From contig NZ_JABAIT010000017.1 in NCBI RefSeq assembly GCF_012843265.1, forward strand, positions 1 through 64,000: DNA of 64,000 bases, written 5' to 3'. Under the pieces are notes generated by a model. That model was given only the letters and a program-made list of their open reading frames with translations, did not search any database and was not told where the DNA came from. A program made the translations under genes and the position numbers. This DNA is from Bacillus sp. DNRA2. Lineage in GTDB: Bacteria > Bacillota > Bacilli > Bacillales > Cytobacillaceae. Shown here piece after piece: positions 44,158 through 53,684 of this stretch. Every line of letters starts with the position of its first letter. Within the stretch, counting starts at the first letter, position 1.

Positions 44158-45768
44158 ATGAAAAACATTAGACCAATCGCTTTCTGGCCGCCGGTTATAC
44201 TATTTGTTGCAGCATGTGTTTATAATTTTCAAAACCAAAAAGGTTTTACAAGAATGATTAATGATGCAAATTCATGGCTTATGAGTAACTTTGCATGGGC
44301 ATTCAGCCTTGGTGTACTGATTATGCTAACTGTCGTTATATATTTGATGTTTTCTAAGTTTGGCGATGTTAGAATCGGTGGACGTGAAGCTGTACCGATG
44401 CTTGATGATGTCAGATATTTCTCTATTACTCTAACAAGTGTAGTGGCGATAGGAATTCTTTTTTGGGCAACTTCAGAGCCGCTCTATCATTTGACATCTC
44501 CACCTCAATCATTGAAGATTACCCCTAATAGCCCGGAAGCAGCAGTATTTTCTTTATCGACACTCTTTACCCACTGGGGATTTTTGCCACTGGCAATCTA
44601 TGCTGTCCCATCTGTCATGTTTGCCTTTTCATTTTATAATATGAGAAAACCGTATACGCTTGCTTCTACATTGACACCTATCTTTGGTGACAAGGTTCTT
44701 GGAAAATGGTCACAAGTAATTGATGCAACCTGCATGTATGCCCTTATTGCAGGAATGGCTGCATCACTTGGTACCGGTGTACTCTCGATAGCCGGTGGGC
44801 TTAAATATTTAACTGGAGTTCAGACTGGTGCATTTTTGTGGGCAATGGTTGATATAGCAGTAGTCGCTACTTTCGTCATCTCATCTATAACTGGACTATT
44901 TAATGGAATAAAAAAACTGTCTGAAATCAATTTAGCTATTTTCATTTTACTAGCGGTTATTGTATTTGTTTTTGGACCTACCTTTTTTATGCTTAACCTT
45001 GGAGTAGAGGCCTTTGCCAATCATCTGGATACTTTTTTTGAAAAGGCAGCATTTACAGGCGCGGCTGCTGGAGATCCTTGGGCTGGTTCATGGACGATCT
45101 TTTATTGGTGTAATTGGCTTGCCTGGGCTCCTATTTCTGGAATGTTTCTTGGCCGGATTTCCTATGGGCACACGATTAGAAAGGCGTTATTCATTCAATT
45201 TGTGCTTCCAGCATTGTTTGAAATTATTTGGATGGTGATATTTGGCGGAGCTGCTATTAACATGCAGCTTTCTGGTGGAGGACTTATGGAGGCAATGTCT
45301 GCGGGTCCGGAATTTGCTGTCTATGCCTTGCTTGAAAAATACCCGATCGCTATATTTACAATACCTGTATTTGTTTTCTGCATGTTTCTATCATATGTTA
45401 CAGGTTCTGATGCGTTTACAACTACACTTGGAGGCCTAAGCACAACGGGTATCTCACCGGATGATCCTGAACCATCGATGTTGATGAAAATTTTCTGGGG
45501 AATTGTAATTGGGACGGTCACCTGGGTGATGATTACCTCTGCTGGAGTAGACGGAATTAAGATGCTTTCGAACCTTGGGGGAGGACCTGCATTAATACTT
45601 GAGCTCCTTATTTGTGTGTCACTATTAAAGGTAGCAAGTAAACCAAAGGTATATGATTACCGGAAGCATGATTATACAGATGATGGAATACCAATTAAAT
45701 CAGTAACGAAGAAGAATATCATGTCAGAAGGGACAAATGACAAGGCATCTAAACAAAAGATATCATAG
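44158..45768 (+). CDS. BCCT-family transporter (betaine/carnitine/choline type)
   Basis: A 536-residue, 12-segment carrier. The BCCT signature FYWCNWLAWAPISGMFLGRI (about 315-334) gives the Trp box that binds quaternary ammonium groups, and ATSEPLYHLTSPP and HWGFLPLAIYAVPSVMFAF are typical family segments. It should import betaine, carnitine or a similar zwitterion. GGGAGAG precedes the ATG. It follows the kinase across a terminator, so functional coupling is uncertain; hydroxy-acid quaternary amines such as carnitine are possible substrates of the oxidases. Confidence 0.92.
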   Translation: MKNIRPIAFWPPVILFVAACVYNFQNQKGFTRMINDANSWLMSNFAWAFSLGVLIMLTVVIYLMFSKFGDVRIGGREAVPMLDDVRYFSITLTSVVAIGILFWATSEPLYHLTSPPQSLKITPNSPEAAVFSLSTLFTHWGFLPLAIYAVPSVMFAFSFYNMRKPYTLASTLTPIFGDKVLGKWSQVIDATCMYALIAGMAASLGTGVLSIAGGLKYLTGVQTGAFLWAMVDIAVVATFVISSITGLFNGIKKLSEINLAIFILLAVIVFVFGPTFFMLNLGVEAFANHLDTFFEKAAFTGAAAGDPWAGSWTIFYWCNWLAWAPISGMFLGRISYGHTIRKALFIQFVLPALFEIIWMVIFGGAAINMQLSGGGLMEAMSAGPEFAVYALLEKYPIAIFTIPVFVFCMFLSYVTGSDAFTTTLGGLSTTGISPDDPEPSMLMKIFWGIVIGTVTWVMITSAGVDGIKMLSNLGGGPALILELLICVSLLKVASKPKVYDYRKHDYTDDGIPIKSVTKKNIMSEGTNDKASKQKIS

Positions 45769-45830
45769 TAAAATTTCTTAAATTTCTAGATAAATTTAGG
45801 TCTTTACTATTTTATTAGAAGGTGTTTTAA

Positions 45831-46343
45831 ATGTTAAACATTCTGTTAATTTTTGCACTCCAATTACTATATGTTCCAGTGTTAACACTTCGTACGATCT
45901 TTTTAGTAAAAAATATGAGTGTAGCTGCATCGTCGTTTGGAGTATTGGAAGCATTAATCTATGTATTCGGTCTTTCATTAATTTTTTCAGGTCATCAAAG
46001 TACCGCAGAAATGGTCGTTTATGCTGTCGGTTTTGGAGTAGGATTATACATTGGTACACGGATCGAAAATAAATTAGCCATTGGCTATACTTGTGTATTT
46101 ATAACATTACAAGATATGAATGAAGAACTTCTTATTTTATTAAGAGAAAGAGGATTTGGTGTTACTGTTTTTAAAGGAATGGGTAGAGATGGAAAAAGAT
46201 ACCGATTAGAAATACTATCCAAACGGAACAGGGAAAATGAATTGATGAAATTAATCGAAGAACATGAACAAAATGCCTTTATTATATCTTATGAACCACG
46301 AAGATTTAAAGGTGGTTTCCTTGCTAAATTCGGGAAAAATTAA
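45831..46343 (+). CDS. DUF2179 (UPF0316, YebE-like) membrane protein
   Basis: A 170-residue protein with three hydrophobic segments (about 3-22, 38-54, 62-80) and a cytosolic C-terminal DUF2179 domain (LRERGFGVTVFKGMGRDGKR). The function is unknown; related domains bind nucleotides or sense membrane state. AGAAGGTG precedes the ATG. It ends just before palindromic repeat copy R1, and no operon partner is visible. Confidence 0.85.
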   Translation: MLNILLIFALQLLYVPVLTLRTIFLVKNMSVAASSFGVLEALIYVFGLSLIFSGHQSTAEMVVYAVGFGVGLYIGTRIENKLAIGYTCVFITLQDMNEELLILLRERGFGVTVFKGMGRDGKRYRLEILSKRNRENELMKLIEEHEQNAFIISYEPRRFKGGFLAKFGKN

Positions 46344-46372
46344 TCCCATAAAAACGGTACATCCCCATTGCA

Positions 46373-46458
46373 GGGACTAGGGGACAGGTACCATGTCCCA
46401 CCTTTTAAAAAGTTAATCGTTAAGGGACAAAGGGACATCAAACTGTCCCTTTGTCCCT
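46373..46458 (+). repeat. Palindromic repeat R1 (gggac..gtccc family)
   Basis: Starts GGGACTAGGGGACAGGTACC, contains CTTTTAAAAAGTTAATCGTT, and ends CATCAAACTGTCCCTTTGTCCC-like. Copies R2 (48251), R3 (50226), R4 (53685) and R5 (54721) share the order and orientation. Such GGGAC/GTCCC inverted repeats resemble REP elements mobilised by RAYT transposases in Bacillus. The convergent hypothetical gene reads into it. Confidence 0.8.
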
Positions 46459-46459
46459 T

Positions 46460-46868
46460 AACAATTTGAAATTCTGTAGTGCCGGTCTCTCTGATTTTAA
46501 GATTTGGAGTTGGCCAAGGGGTAAGAGTTGTATAGGGAGTTTTTGGGGTAATCCGATACACTTTCATAAAGGTGCTTAAATTATTAAGATATTGGTCACC
46601 AATAAATTTTTCTGCCCAAATGGCTTCCCTTATAAGGATGGTAAATGTGTCCTTTCCTTTTTCAAGCCCCATGTTTACCAATTCAATAGGAATGTTATCA
46701 TTGTTCATGGCATTTGGATCAAATCCTGCTCCCGCCAAAGCATCACGAATTTGCTTATTACACTCTGGTCAGCTGGAGTAATGATGACAGTAGAACTGTT
46801 AAAAGGATTGCCGAGTGTTCCGCCCGGTGTATTTTCCGTCCAGATATTGAAATTATTTAGTACCTTAA
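46460..46868 (-). pseudogene. Frameshifted hypothetical gene, 3' end replaced by repeat
   Basis: On the minus strand one frame reads VLNNFNIWTENTPGGTLGNP up to about 46765 and another continues CNKQIRDALAGAGFDPNAMN to RETGTTEFQIVKG, where the reading frame enters repeat R1. Both parts look coding and belong together, but one base is lost between them and no normal start is present (ATT or none). The family is not recognised. R1 appears to have removed or altered the natural C-terminus. Confidence 0.55.
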
Positions 46869-47159
46869 TTCACCTTACTGTACAATAAAACCCCTTTCTT
46901 CTAATGTTGAGACAAACTTATTCACATTACCATTATCATTAGAAAAATTCATCCGTCATCGGGCTGGGATACATGTACTACATCTCCTTATCAGTGGTTG
47001 AAAGCTATGATTATAATGGTTTGAAAAGCCAGTAAATTAGTGCTTATCTCTAAAAATTAGAAGTCATTAAGGCGTAAGCAAATATGGCCATGCTGGATGT
47101 TAACAATAATTCTTACATGAGCCTTTTTTCTATAATAAATTGGGAGGTTCTTATTAATA
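46869..47159. other. Spacer without recognised features
   Basis: About 290 bp. Short frames only, none with a ribosome site. The left part should contain the lost start of the minus-strand pseudogene. Nothing else is seen. Confidence 0.4.
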
Positions 47160-47381
47160 TTATAGCGGTTGTTGACCAGGACAAGGAGGATATCCATGTA
47201 TATCTTGTATCGCGTACATATCATATTGCATTAAGGCGAATTGTGCTTGGTATAGGTATTTCATAACTAGAAGCTTTCCATCTGAGGTTCCGCATAAGAC
47301 CCCTGAAGCTCCTGTTCCATCTATAAACGAGACTCCAATAGGCTGATTGATTAAGTATGGAATTTTCTGCAGCCAAGGCAT
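47160..47381 (-). CDS. Small conserved hypothetical protein (MPWLQ.. type)
   Basis: A 73-residue protein from the ATG at 47381 (MPWLQKIPYLINQPIGVSFI), with GAAGGGAG about 12 nt upstream on the minus strand. A GTG 18 nt further out is possible. The pattern DGTGASGVLCGTSDGKLLVM and the Pro/Cys-rich tail (YPPCPGQQP) remind me of small Bacillus proteins encoded near VCBS-repeat proteins. It is divergent from such a gene here (47518). The function is unknown. Confidence 0.6.
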   Translation of the reverse strand: MPWLQKIPYLINQPIGVSFIDGTGASGVLCGTSDGKLLVMKYLYQAQFALMQYDMYAIQDIHGYPPCPGQQPL

Positions 47382-47517
47382 AGCCGACACTCCCTTCACT
47401 CTAGTGTATAACCCATAGAATCTTTAAGTGCCTGTACGATTTTTGTAGGTATGAACATGTGTACAGTTTAGTGCATAGGTTATTGTATCAATGAGATCTA
47501 TTTGCAGGGAGCCTAAT

Positions 47518-48237
47518 ATGAATAGATATTATTTTACTCAAAATATGAGAGTATCTGGTGTGGTTACTTCAACTACTGGCGATGTTAATGGTGACTTAAT
47601 ACCTGATATTGTATACGTGACCGGTTACAGAGAATCAGATGTTTCCATTATACAAAACATGGTACTAGGAATCCGAGATGGAGCCACAGGTGTCTCTATT
47701 AGTATTCCTCTGGAGAAAAATATAGGATATGCCCCCATGCTATTTTTGGGGGATTTTACCGGTGACGGGATCAAAGATATTTTAATTACCATTCCTACAG
47801 GTGGCAGTGGTGGAACGACAAACAACTATATTTATTCTTTTGTTAACAACGAACCACGTTTGTTGTTCGACTCTGAGACATTTAACCAAGCGTATCAATA
47901 TGAGGTAACTTATAAGGATAATTACAAGGTTGAAGTATTTAGTAAAAGAAATAATGCAAGATATCTAATCGATCTATCACTAAGGGAGCCTGATTATTTA
48001 GATGAAAAATATGATGCAAATGGCAAATTGAAGACGCCTATCAGTGGCTGGGTTGACCCCATAAGTGGCTTATACCCAATTGATTTTGCATTTGATGGTT
48101 TGTATGATTTAATTGCGTATCAACAGATTTCTGGAACATACCATGCAGATTCTATCGGTACTATTCAGAATAGGCTAAAATGGAATGGTTTTATGTTTAT
48201 ACTGGACTATCAGGATTTAGCCATCTATGGCTCTTGA
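47518..48237 (+). CDS. VCBS/FG-GAP repeat protein
   Basis: A 239-residue protein from the ATG at 47518 (CAGGGAG upstream). Two calcium-binding-like repeats are visible: GDVNGDLIPDIVYVTG (near 20-35) and GDFTGDGIKDILITIPTG (near 78-95), the DxNxDxxxD pattern of FG-GAP/VCBS blades. There is no signal peptide, so it is probably cytosolic or spore-associated. It is divergent from the small 47160 gene with which it probably works. It is followed by repeat copy R2. Confidence 0.75.
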   Translation: MNRYYFTQNMRVSGVVTSTTGDVNGDLIPDIVYVTGYRESDVSIIQNMVLGIRDGATGVSISIPLEKNIGYAPMLFLGDFTGDGIKDILITIPTGGSGGTTNNYIYSFVNNEPRLLFDSETFNQAYQYEVTYKDNYKVEVFSKRNNARYLIDLSLREPDYLDEKYDANGKLKTPISGWVDPISGLYPIDFAFDGLYDLIAYQQISGTYHADSIGTIQNRLKWNGFMFILDYQDLAIYGS

Positions 48238-48250
48238 TTACGGCCACTAG

Positions 48251-48341
48251 GGGACTAGGGGACAGGTACCATGTCCCAACTTTTAAAAAGTCAATATCTT
48301 TAGGACATTTCGGCTGGGACATCAACCTGTCCCTCTGTCCA
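48251..48341 (+). repeat. Palindromic repeat R2
   Basis: GGGACTAGGGGACAGGTACC at 48251, then ATGTCCCAACTTTTAAAAAG, GGGACATCAACCTGTCCC and CTGTCC. Same orientation as R1 and R3-R5 but somewhat diverged in the middle. It lies downstream of the VCBS gene and could serve as its terminator. Confidence 0.8.
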
Positions 48342-48521
48342 TCTAAGAGGTTCCTCATAATTTATGAGGGCCTTTTTCTGTTGTTTGTCAAAAATGGTAG
48401 ATGAAATGTAGGGAAGCGAATTATAAAAAATACGTAACTTTCAAAGATGACTCTAACAAAGTACAATTAATATGAAGCCTTGTTCGGTACTAAAAAGAAC
48501 AAAATAGAAGAGGGTTATATA

Positions 48522-49271
48522 ATGATTCAGGTGAAAAATACACAGCATTATACTGGTGTTACCGTAAGTGGAGATTTATATGATTTTGAGGCACTTTATG
48601 ATTCACTTCATGTAATTGTTGGTGATGAATGGGAGTGGGAAGAGTATGAAGGTGCAAGATTAAGGGTTCTTGGCGTTTGTTATGATATTCGCCATGCTTT
48701 AATGGGGCATCGGGATGTTATGTTTGTTGAAAATGGGCTTGATCAGGACAAAATGAAGTATTTATCAGTTGTTGCAAATGACAAAAATATATATCTAACA
48801 TGTAATGTCCTTTGGCCAGAAGTTTTATTTGTACAAATAGCATTAAATGATTTTATAAGAATGTATGCAAAAAAACAAGCTAAAGGCAATTATAATGCCC
48901 TAACTGATTACCGAACTATTTGGGATTCTACAATTGCTACAGTTCGAAACTTTCAAGCTGCTATTGCCAATTGTATTAAAGAAACAATACCTGAAACTTC
49001 AATTAACCGGGTGCTCAAATTAATGAATCATGACTATTCTTGGTCTGATGATTATGCAACACAATACCTCGATGAACTAAATTGTAAATTCATTAATATG
49101 GATGTAGAGAAACGACAAAAAAGCATTACGGTCATGGCAAAGCGGATTGCAGAGAAAGGCCGTGAGTATCAAGAAGTAAAAGGAGCTGTGTTAGAGACAG
49201 CAAGAAAATATAACTGCTCCATGACAGAAATAGAGATATCAACGGAATATCCAGAAATTATCGAATGGTAA
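48522..49271 (+). CDS. DUF6904-family protein
   Basis: A 249-residue protein from the ATG at 48522 (GAAGAGGG upstream); a longer frame from 48480 lacks a ribosome site. The start QVKNTQHYTGVTVSGDLYDF and RLRVLGVCYDIRHALMGHRD fit the DUF6904 family of Bacillus. The function is unknown. The last 18 codons recur as a fragment at 32205. An 80-bp palindrome follows at 49290. Confidence 0.7.
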   Translation: MIQVKNTQHYTGVTVSGDLYDFEALYDSLHVIVGDEWEWEEYEGARLRVLGVCYDIRHALMGHRDVMFVENGLDQDKMKYLSVVANDKNIYLTCNVLWPEVLFVQIALNDFIRMYAKKQAKGNYNALTDYRTIWDSTIATVRNFQAAIANCIKETIPETSINRVLKLMNHDYSWSDDYATQYLDELNCKFINMDVEKRQKSITVMAKRIAEKGREYQEVKGAVLETARKYNCSMTEIEISTEYPEIIEW

Positions 49272-49289
49272 AAGGTGAATATTGGACTA

Positions 49290-49362
49290 GGGAATAGGTG
49301 TGAACCACAATTCCTATTGTTAGTTGTGTCTAACAATAGGGCTGTAGTTCAAACCTTTCCCC
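49290..49362. repeat. Large imperfect palindrome
   Basis: The inner stem CCTATTGTTAG / CTAACAATAGG (loop TTGTGT) is perfect. Outer arms (GGAATAGGTGTGAACCACA against TGTAGTTCAAACCTTTCC) pair with few mismatches. It is followed by CCGTGTCCC, linking it loosely to the GGGAC/GTCCC repeats. It probably is a REP-like or terminator element behind the DUF6904 gene. Confidence 0.7.
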
Positions 49363-49488
49363 GTGTCCCTATGCAACTTTAAATCTTCATAAACGGTGGT
49401 TGTTATCAATGAGTTTACGTTCTACAGGCATAATTGCAGAAAAATTATTTCAAAATAATATAATGAAATTTAGAAGGAGTGGTTGATA

Positions 49489-50214
49489 ATGTCACGATCG
49501 TTAAAAGGAAAAGTTGCGTTTATAACAGGTGCTGGGAAAGGAATTGGAAGGGCGGTTGCAATCGCGTTAGCAAATGAAGGTGTGAACATAGGCTTGATTG
49601 CAAGAACCCAAGCCGACTTGGAGGAAGTTGAACGTGAAGTTAAAAGCCTTGGGGTGAAATCGGCTTATGTTACAGTAGATATTTCATCACAGGAAGAAGT
49701 AGATCAATCGATTATAAAATTAACTGATATATTGGGTCCTACGGATATTCTGATTAATAATGCGGGAATTGGAAGTTTTGCCACACTTTTAGACATGGAC
49801 CCGGAAGAATGGAAGAGAATCATTGATGTCAATTTAATGGGACCATATTATGTGACGCGTGCGGTTCTTCCCCAATTAATTGAAAAAAATGGTGGAGATA
49901 TTATCAATATATCATCCACAAATGGCCTAAATGGCGCAGCTACATCCAGTGCATATAGTGCATCGAAATTTGGCTTGATGGGTTTAACGGAGTCATTGGC
50001 ACAAGAGGTTCGGAGAAATAATATCCGCGTGACCGCTTTGACACCAAGCACTGTAGCAACTGAGCTGGCAATTAAGACTAACTTAATAGCTGAAAACAAT
50101 AATGAAAAATATATGCAGCCAGAAGATATTGCTGAAGTAATCGTTAATCAATTAAAGTTGCATCCTCGCATTTATGTAAAAACAGCCAGTCTACTGGCAA
50201 CAAATCCATTTTAG
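49489..50214 (+). CDS. Short-chain dehydrogenase (3-ketoacyl-ACP reductase-like)
   Basis: A 241-residue classical SDR with [15 protein letters not shown] (near 11-25), [15 protein letters not shown] (Ser) and YSASKFG (Tyr, Lys near 153-157). The closest pattern is the FabG-like 3-ketoacyl reductase subgroup; the substrate is unknown. GAAGGAG lies 9 nt before the ATG at 49489, so an upstream TTG at 49483 is less likely. It is monocistronic and followed by repeat R3. Confidence 0.88.
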   Translation: MSRSLKGKVAFITGAGKGIGRAVAIALANEGVNIGLIARTQADLEEVEREVKSLGVKSAYVTVDISSQEEVDQSIIKLTDILGPTDILINNAGIGSFATLLDMDPEEWKRIIDVNLMGPYYVTRAVLPQLIEKNGGDIINISSTNGLNGAATSSAYSASKFGLMGLTESLAQEVRRNNIRVTALTPSTVATELAIKTNLIAENNNEKYMQPEDIAEVIVNQLKLHPRIYVKTASLLATNPF

Positions 50215-50225
50215 GTAAACAAGTA

Positions 50226-50338
50226 GGGACCAGGGGACAGGTACCTTGAACCTTGTCCCACCTTTTAAAAAGTTAATCGTTAAGGGATTGCAGTTGGGAC
50301 ATCAAACCTGTCCCTTTGTCCCAATCTCACCGTGTCCC
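50226..50338 (+). repeat. Palindromic repeat R3
   Basis: GGGACCAGGGGACAGGTACC, then CTTTTAAAAAGTTAATCGTT, GGGACATCAAACCTGTCCC and a final CGTGTCCC. It has a small insertion (TTGAACC) relative to R1. It lies between the SDR gene and the convergent DUF6448 gene. Confidence 0.8.
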
Positions 50339-50369
50339 ACATTCTTGTCGTTATCATTCGGTCATTTGA

Positions 50370-51146
50370 TTAACTGTTTTTTGAATGTTCTCTATGATAA
50401 GCGAATGCGAAGATTAGTGTTGTTACAAAAAGTACGCCTGCTGCACTCCATGGGATTAATGGCAGAGAATTTGCTTCTTTATGATCAGACGGTGCTTTCT
50501 CACTTGTAGCAGCGCTGGTATTCTGATCTTCAGTATCATGGGCATCTGTGCTAGTATGTGCACTACCCTCAGCTGTATGTCCCTCTTCTTCACCTTCAGC
50601 AAATTTGAAGAAGCTGACATAGGCTTCGATGTATTCTCGTCCTTCCTTCACATTATTGACATCAAAGTTTTTTAGAGATTGTACTTTATCAAATCGTTCC
50701 TTCAATTCAGGCAGTTTATCTTTTGGCATAAGTTTTTCTAACGGAGATAAATCTCCGACTTCAATACTCTCGTCTGCTGCCAATATCATTTCATCAATTG
50801 GAGTTCCGTGTGGTTTCACTCCCGTAAACGGTGCTCCTTCTCCAGCTCTATGAATTCTGATAAGATTTTCAAATAAGTAATTGTCGGCGAGCTCTTTTGC
50901 TTCAGGACTTAATGTTCTCACATTCATCGTAAGATTAAAGATCCTTGTTATTTCTTTCTCTTCGTCAGGCTGTATCCACTTTAAAATATAGCTTGGGTTA
51001 TTTTCCTCGATTGCCTTATTTGCATCTACAACGAGAGGTCCATCCATCGTATCACAATGGGCACTTGCCAGTGTTGGCACGAAAACAACAAGGGCCAAAG
51101 CCATCAGAAGGGCCCCAATAAAACTTGTTTTTTTACTTTTTCTCAT
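50370..51146 (-). CDS. DUF6448-family exported protein
   Basis: A 258-residue protein from the ATG at 51146 (AAAGGAGGC upstream on the minus strand). It has a signal peptide (about 8-31, ending ASAHCDTMDG), a helical exported domain with EKEITRIFNLTMNVR and VKPHGTPIDEM, a His/Asp/Glu-rich linker (about 190-225) and a C-terminal membrane segment (LPLIPWSAAGVLFVTTLIF). The His-rich part suggests metal binding. The function is unknown. The two-component operon upstream is separated from it by a strong terminator. Confidence 0.8.
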   Translation of the reverse strand: MRKSKKTSFIGALLMALALVVFVPTLASAHCDTMDGPLVVDANKAIEENNPSYILKWIQPDEEKEITRIFNLTMNVRTLSPEAKELADNYLFENLIRIHRAGEGAPFTGVKPHGTPIDEMILAADESIEVGDLSPLEKLMPKDKLPELKERFDKVQSLKNFDVNNVKEGREYIEAYVSFFKFAEGEEEGHTAEGSAHTSTDAHDTEDQNTSAATSEKAPSDHKEANSLPLIPWSAAGVLFVTTLIFAFAYHREHSKNS

Positions 51147-51295
51147 ATAAATTGCCTCCTTTAAAATATAACCCAATTGGTTTGGTTGAGTTGTTTTTAG
51201 TATAGAAAGCAAATTTGAACTCCGATGGGACTATTTGTGAACTTTTTTGTTAATCCATTTTTAAACCGAAGTTTTGAAGGGTTAGAAAAATTTAA

Positions 51296-51336
51296 GGCTC
51301 ATGAGGATGAAATTATTCGTTTCATCCTCATGAGCC
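51296..51336 (-). terminator. Terminator of the two-component operon
   Basis: GGCTCATGAGGATGAAA pairs perfectly over 17 bp with TTTCATCCTCATGAGCC (loop of 7), followed on the minus strand by TTAAATTTTT. It is 39 bp past the kinase stop and ahead of the DUF6448 promoter. Confidence 0.85.
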
Positions 51337-51374
51337 AAAAGGTAACTAGGTTATTTAACATGCGACTTGTTGAT

Positions 51375-52826
51375 CTATTTCTTTACTATTTTTAGACTGA
51401 AACTAAATGTGGATCCTTGATTTTGAATGCTTTCTACCCAGGACCTGCCATTCATCCGGTCCAAGATTTCTTTTACTAAGGATAGCCCTAATCCGGCTCC
51501 TTCTTTTGACGAAGGTCTGGCATTATCAATTTTGTAGAACCTTTTCCAAACTTTCGAAAGGTCTTCGGGAGCAATTCCAATTCCACTATCAGTTACGTGA
51601 ATATGGACCTCATCACCATGTATAATGGACGAAACGGTAATTTTTCCATCTTCAGGAGTAAACTTTATCGCATTCGTGATGTAATTAATGAGAATTTGCT
51701 CAATTAAGTCTTCATCTCCCAAAACGGTAGGTAAATGTTCTGGAACATCAGCCCGTAATGATAGAAACTGATCATCTGCTAACGATTCAAGATTCATCAC
51801 GGTTCGGTGGATAATGTCTGATAGTTTGCATTCTTTTTTTTCAATCTTTATTTGTCCTGATTCAATTTTTGATAATTCTAAAAGTCCCTTGACTAGTCTT
51901 TGCAGTCTCAGCGTCTCTTTAAGCGTAATCCGAAGATATCGCTCTTCCTGAATCTCGCTTTTGACAACACCGTCCAACAGTGCTTCAAGGTACCCGCGGA
52001 CTGAAGTCAAAGGGGTTCGAAGTTCATGGGAGGCATTTGCAACAAATTCTCTTTGCAGCCTTTCCATCTCCGCCATTTTATTTTTCTCTTTTTCCAAATC
52101 TCGTACAGTTTTATCAAGGGTAAGCATCATTGTGTTAAATGTTCCTGCTAATATCCCTATTTCATCCGCTGAGTGGACTTGTGCTTGTTTTGTGAAATTT
52201 CCATTTATCATTTCTGAAGAGCTTTTTGTGATTTCCTTAATGGGTTTTGTAATAGATTGGGAGATAAAATAACTGACAAAGGCAGTAATAAGAATAGAAA
52301 TGATTCCTGCAAAAATTACGATGTGCAAAGTTTGGGTGATACTTGCTTGAATATCTGATAGGGGATTACAGACAAATAAGGCACCGGCTACCTGACCCTC
52401 TGCATAAATGGGTAAGGCTACTGTAAGGACAGGCGAATTTAAATGCTCTACCATCCCATAATTTGTAACGATTTCCCCTTCAAGGGCTCTTTTTAGTTGA
52501 TCAGACTTAGGGTATAAATGATCCTCAGTGTTTTGGCCATCTATACTGCTTATCAGCTTCTTGTCTTTATCTACTATCCACATTCTCGCACTATTTACTT
52601 TATTAAAATCATTTATTTTTTCATTGCTTATAGCGAATTTTTGATCCTTTAAATATGGAACTAAAATTTGCGCCATCTTCTTACCCTGAGAAATCATTTG
52701 CTGTTCTTTTACATTAAAATAATAGCTTTTAAAAAAAAGATAGAAAAAAAGACTGACTATGACAATACTTAGAAAGGTAACTATTACGTAGGTTTTCAGA
52801 AGCTTACTAAACAGACTTTTCTTCAT
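51375..52826 (-). CDS. Membrane sensor histidine kinase
   Basis: A 483-residue kinase with a membrane segment at 10-32, an extracytosolic sensor domain (33-163), a second segment at 166-190, a HAMP domain, a dimerisation domain with the phospho-accepting His267 (NASHELRTPL), and an ATPase domain with N, G1 (DSGIGIAPEDL) and G2 (GAGLGLSLVKEIL) boxes. It senses an external signal and phosphorylates the partner regulator. Its ATG overlaps the regulator stop (ATGA). Confidence 0.95.
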   Translation of the reverse strand: MKKSLFSKLLKTYVIVTFLSIVIVSLFFYLFFKSYYFNVKEQQMISQGKKMAQILVPYLKDQKFAISNEKINDFNKVNSARMWIVDKDKKLISSIDGQNTEDHLYPKSDQLKRALEGEIVTNYGMVEHLNSPVLTVALPIYAEGQVAGALFVCNPLSDIQASITQTLHIVIFAGIISILITAFVSYFISQSITKPIKEITKSSSEMINGNFTKQAQVHSADEIGILAGTFNTMMLTLDKTVRDLEKEKNKMAEMERLQREFVANASHELRTPLTSVRGYLEALLDGVVKSEIQEERYLRITLKETLRLQRLVKGLLELSKIESGQIKIEKKECKLSDIIHRTVMNLESLADDQFLSLRADVPEHLPTVLGDEDLIEQILINYITNAIKFTPEDGKITVSSIIHGDEVHIHVTDSGIGIAPEDLSKVWKRFYKIDNARPSSKEGAGLGLSLVKEILDRMNGRSWVESIQNQGSTFSFSLKIVKK

Positions 52827-53602
52827 AATTGTATTACCTCAAATTTATAACCTACCCCCCATACGGTCTGAAGATAGGTATAGGAAAGTATGTTCTCCAG
52901 CTTTTTCCGTAAACGTTTAATATGGGTATCAACTGTACGGGAATCACCGGGATATGCATACCCCCAAATTTTATCTAACAACTGGTCCCTGGTGAACACT
53001 CTTTCAGGATTACTGGCCAGGAACCATAATAGTTCTACTTCTTTTGGAGTACTCGTAACTTTTTTGCCTGCAACAATAATTTCGTACTTATTAAAATCAA
53101 TAACTAAGTTGGGGAATTCTAATTGATTGTCCGCTTGTTCTTCTGCTTTGTATCTTCTTAAAATTGCTTTTACTCTAGCCACGATTTCACCTGGAGAGAA
53201 GGGCTTCGTGACATAGTCATCTCCACCTAAATTTAATCCAAGTATCTTATCGGATTCCTCACCTTTTGCAGATAGCATGATAATCGGAGTATTCATCGTT
53301 CGCCTGAGTTCCTTCGCTACCTGCCAGCCATCTTTAAATGGAAGCATAATATCGAGAATAATCAAATCCGGCTGAAACTGATTTGCAAGTGCCAATGCTG
53401 TTAGCCCGTCAGCAGCAGTCTGTACCTCAAAATTCTCTATTTCTAAGTACAATTTAAGCAACTCTGAAACATTTTCCTCATCATCTACCACTAAGATCCT
53501 TTTATTATTTGAGGACGATCCTCCTGCTTCCTTTTCGCCAAGATATCTGCTATTTACTTTGTTTGGGGAAATTTCTTCTAAGTGGAGTTTTGTTGCGCTC
53601 AT
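52823..53602 (-). CDS. OmpR/PhoB-type response regulator
   Basis: A 259-residue regulator with a receiver domain (KRILVVDDEEN, phosphorylation site Asp84 in ILDIMLP, Lys in VTKPFSP) and a winged-helix DNA-binding domain (about 160-258, with RTVDTHIKRLRKKL). The N-terminus has about 33 extra residues before the receiver. A good AAAGGAG site 10 nt before the ATG at 53602 supports this long start. It is the first gene of the two-component operon. The regulated genes are unknown. Confidence 0.95.
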   Translation of the reverse strand: MSATKLHLEEISPNKVNSRYLGEKEAGGSSSNNKRILVVDDEENVSELLKLYLEIENFEVQTAADGLTALALANQFQPDLIILDIMLPFKDGWQVAKELRRTMNTPIIMLSAKGEESDKILGLNLGGDDYVTKPFSPGEIVARVKAILRRYKAEEQADNQLEFPNLVIDFNKYEIIVAGKKVTSTPKEVELLWFLASNPERVFTRDQLLDKIWGYAYPGDSRTVDTHIKRLRKKLENILSYTYLQTVWGVGYKFEVIQL

Positions 53603-53684
53603 CGTCCTTGTTCTCCTTTAGTTTTTATCACCTATGATAACGATGTTTCACTATTATTTCCTTGATGTATGTCAAGTTGTAAAA

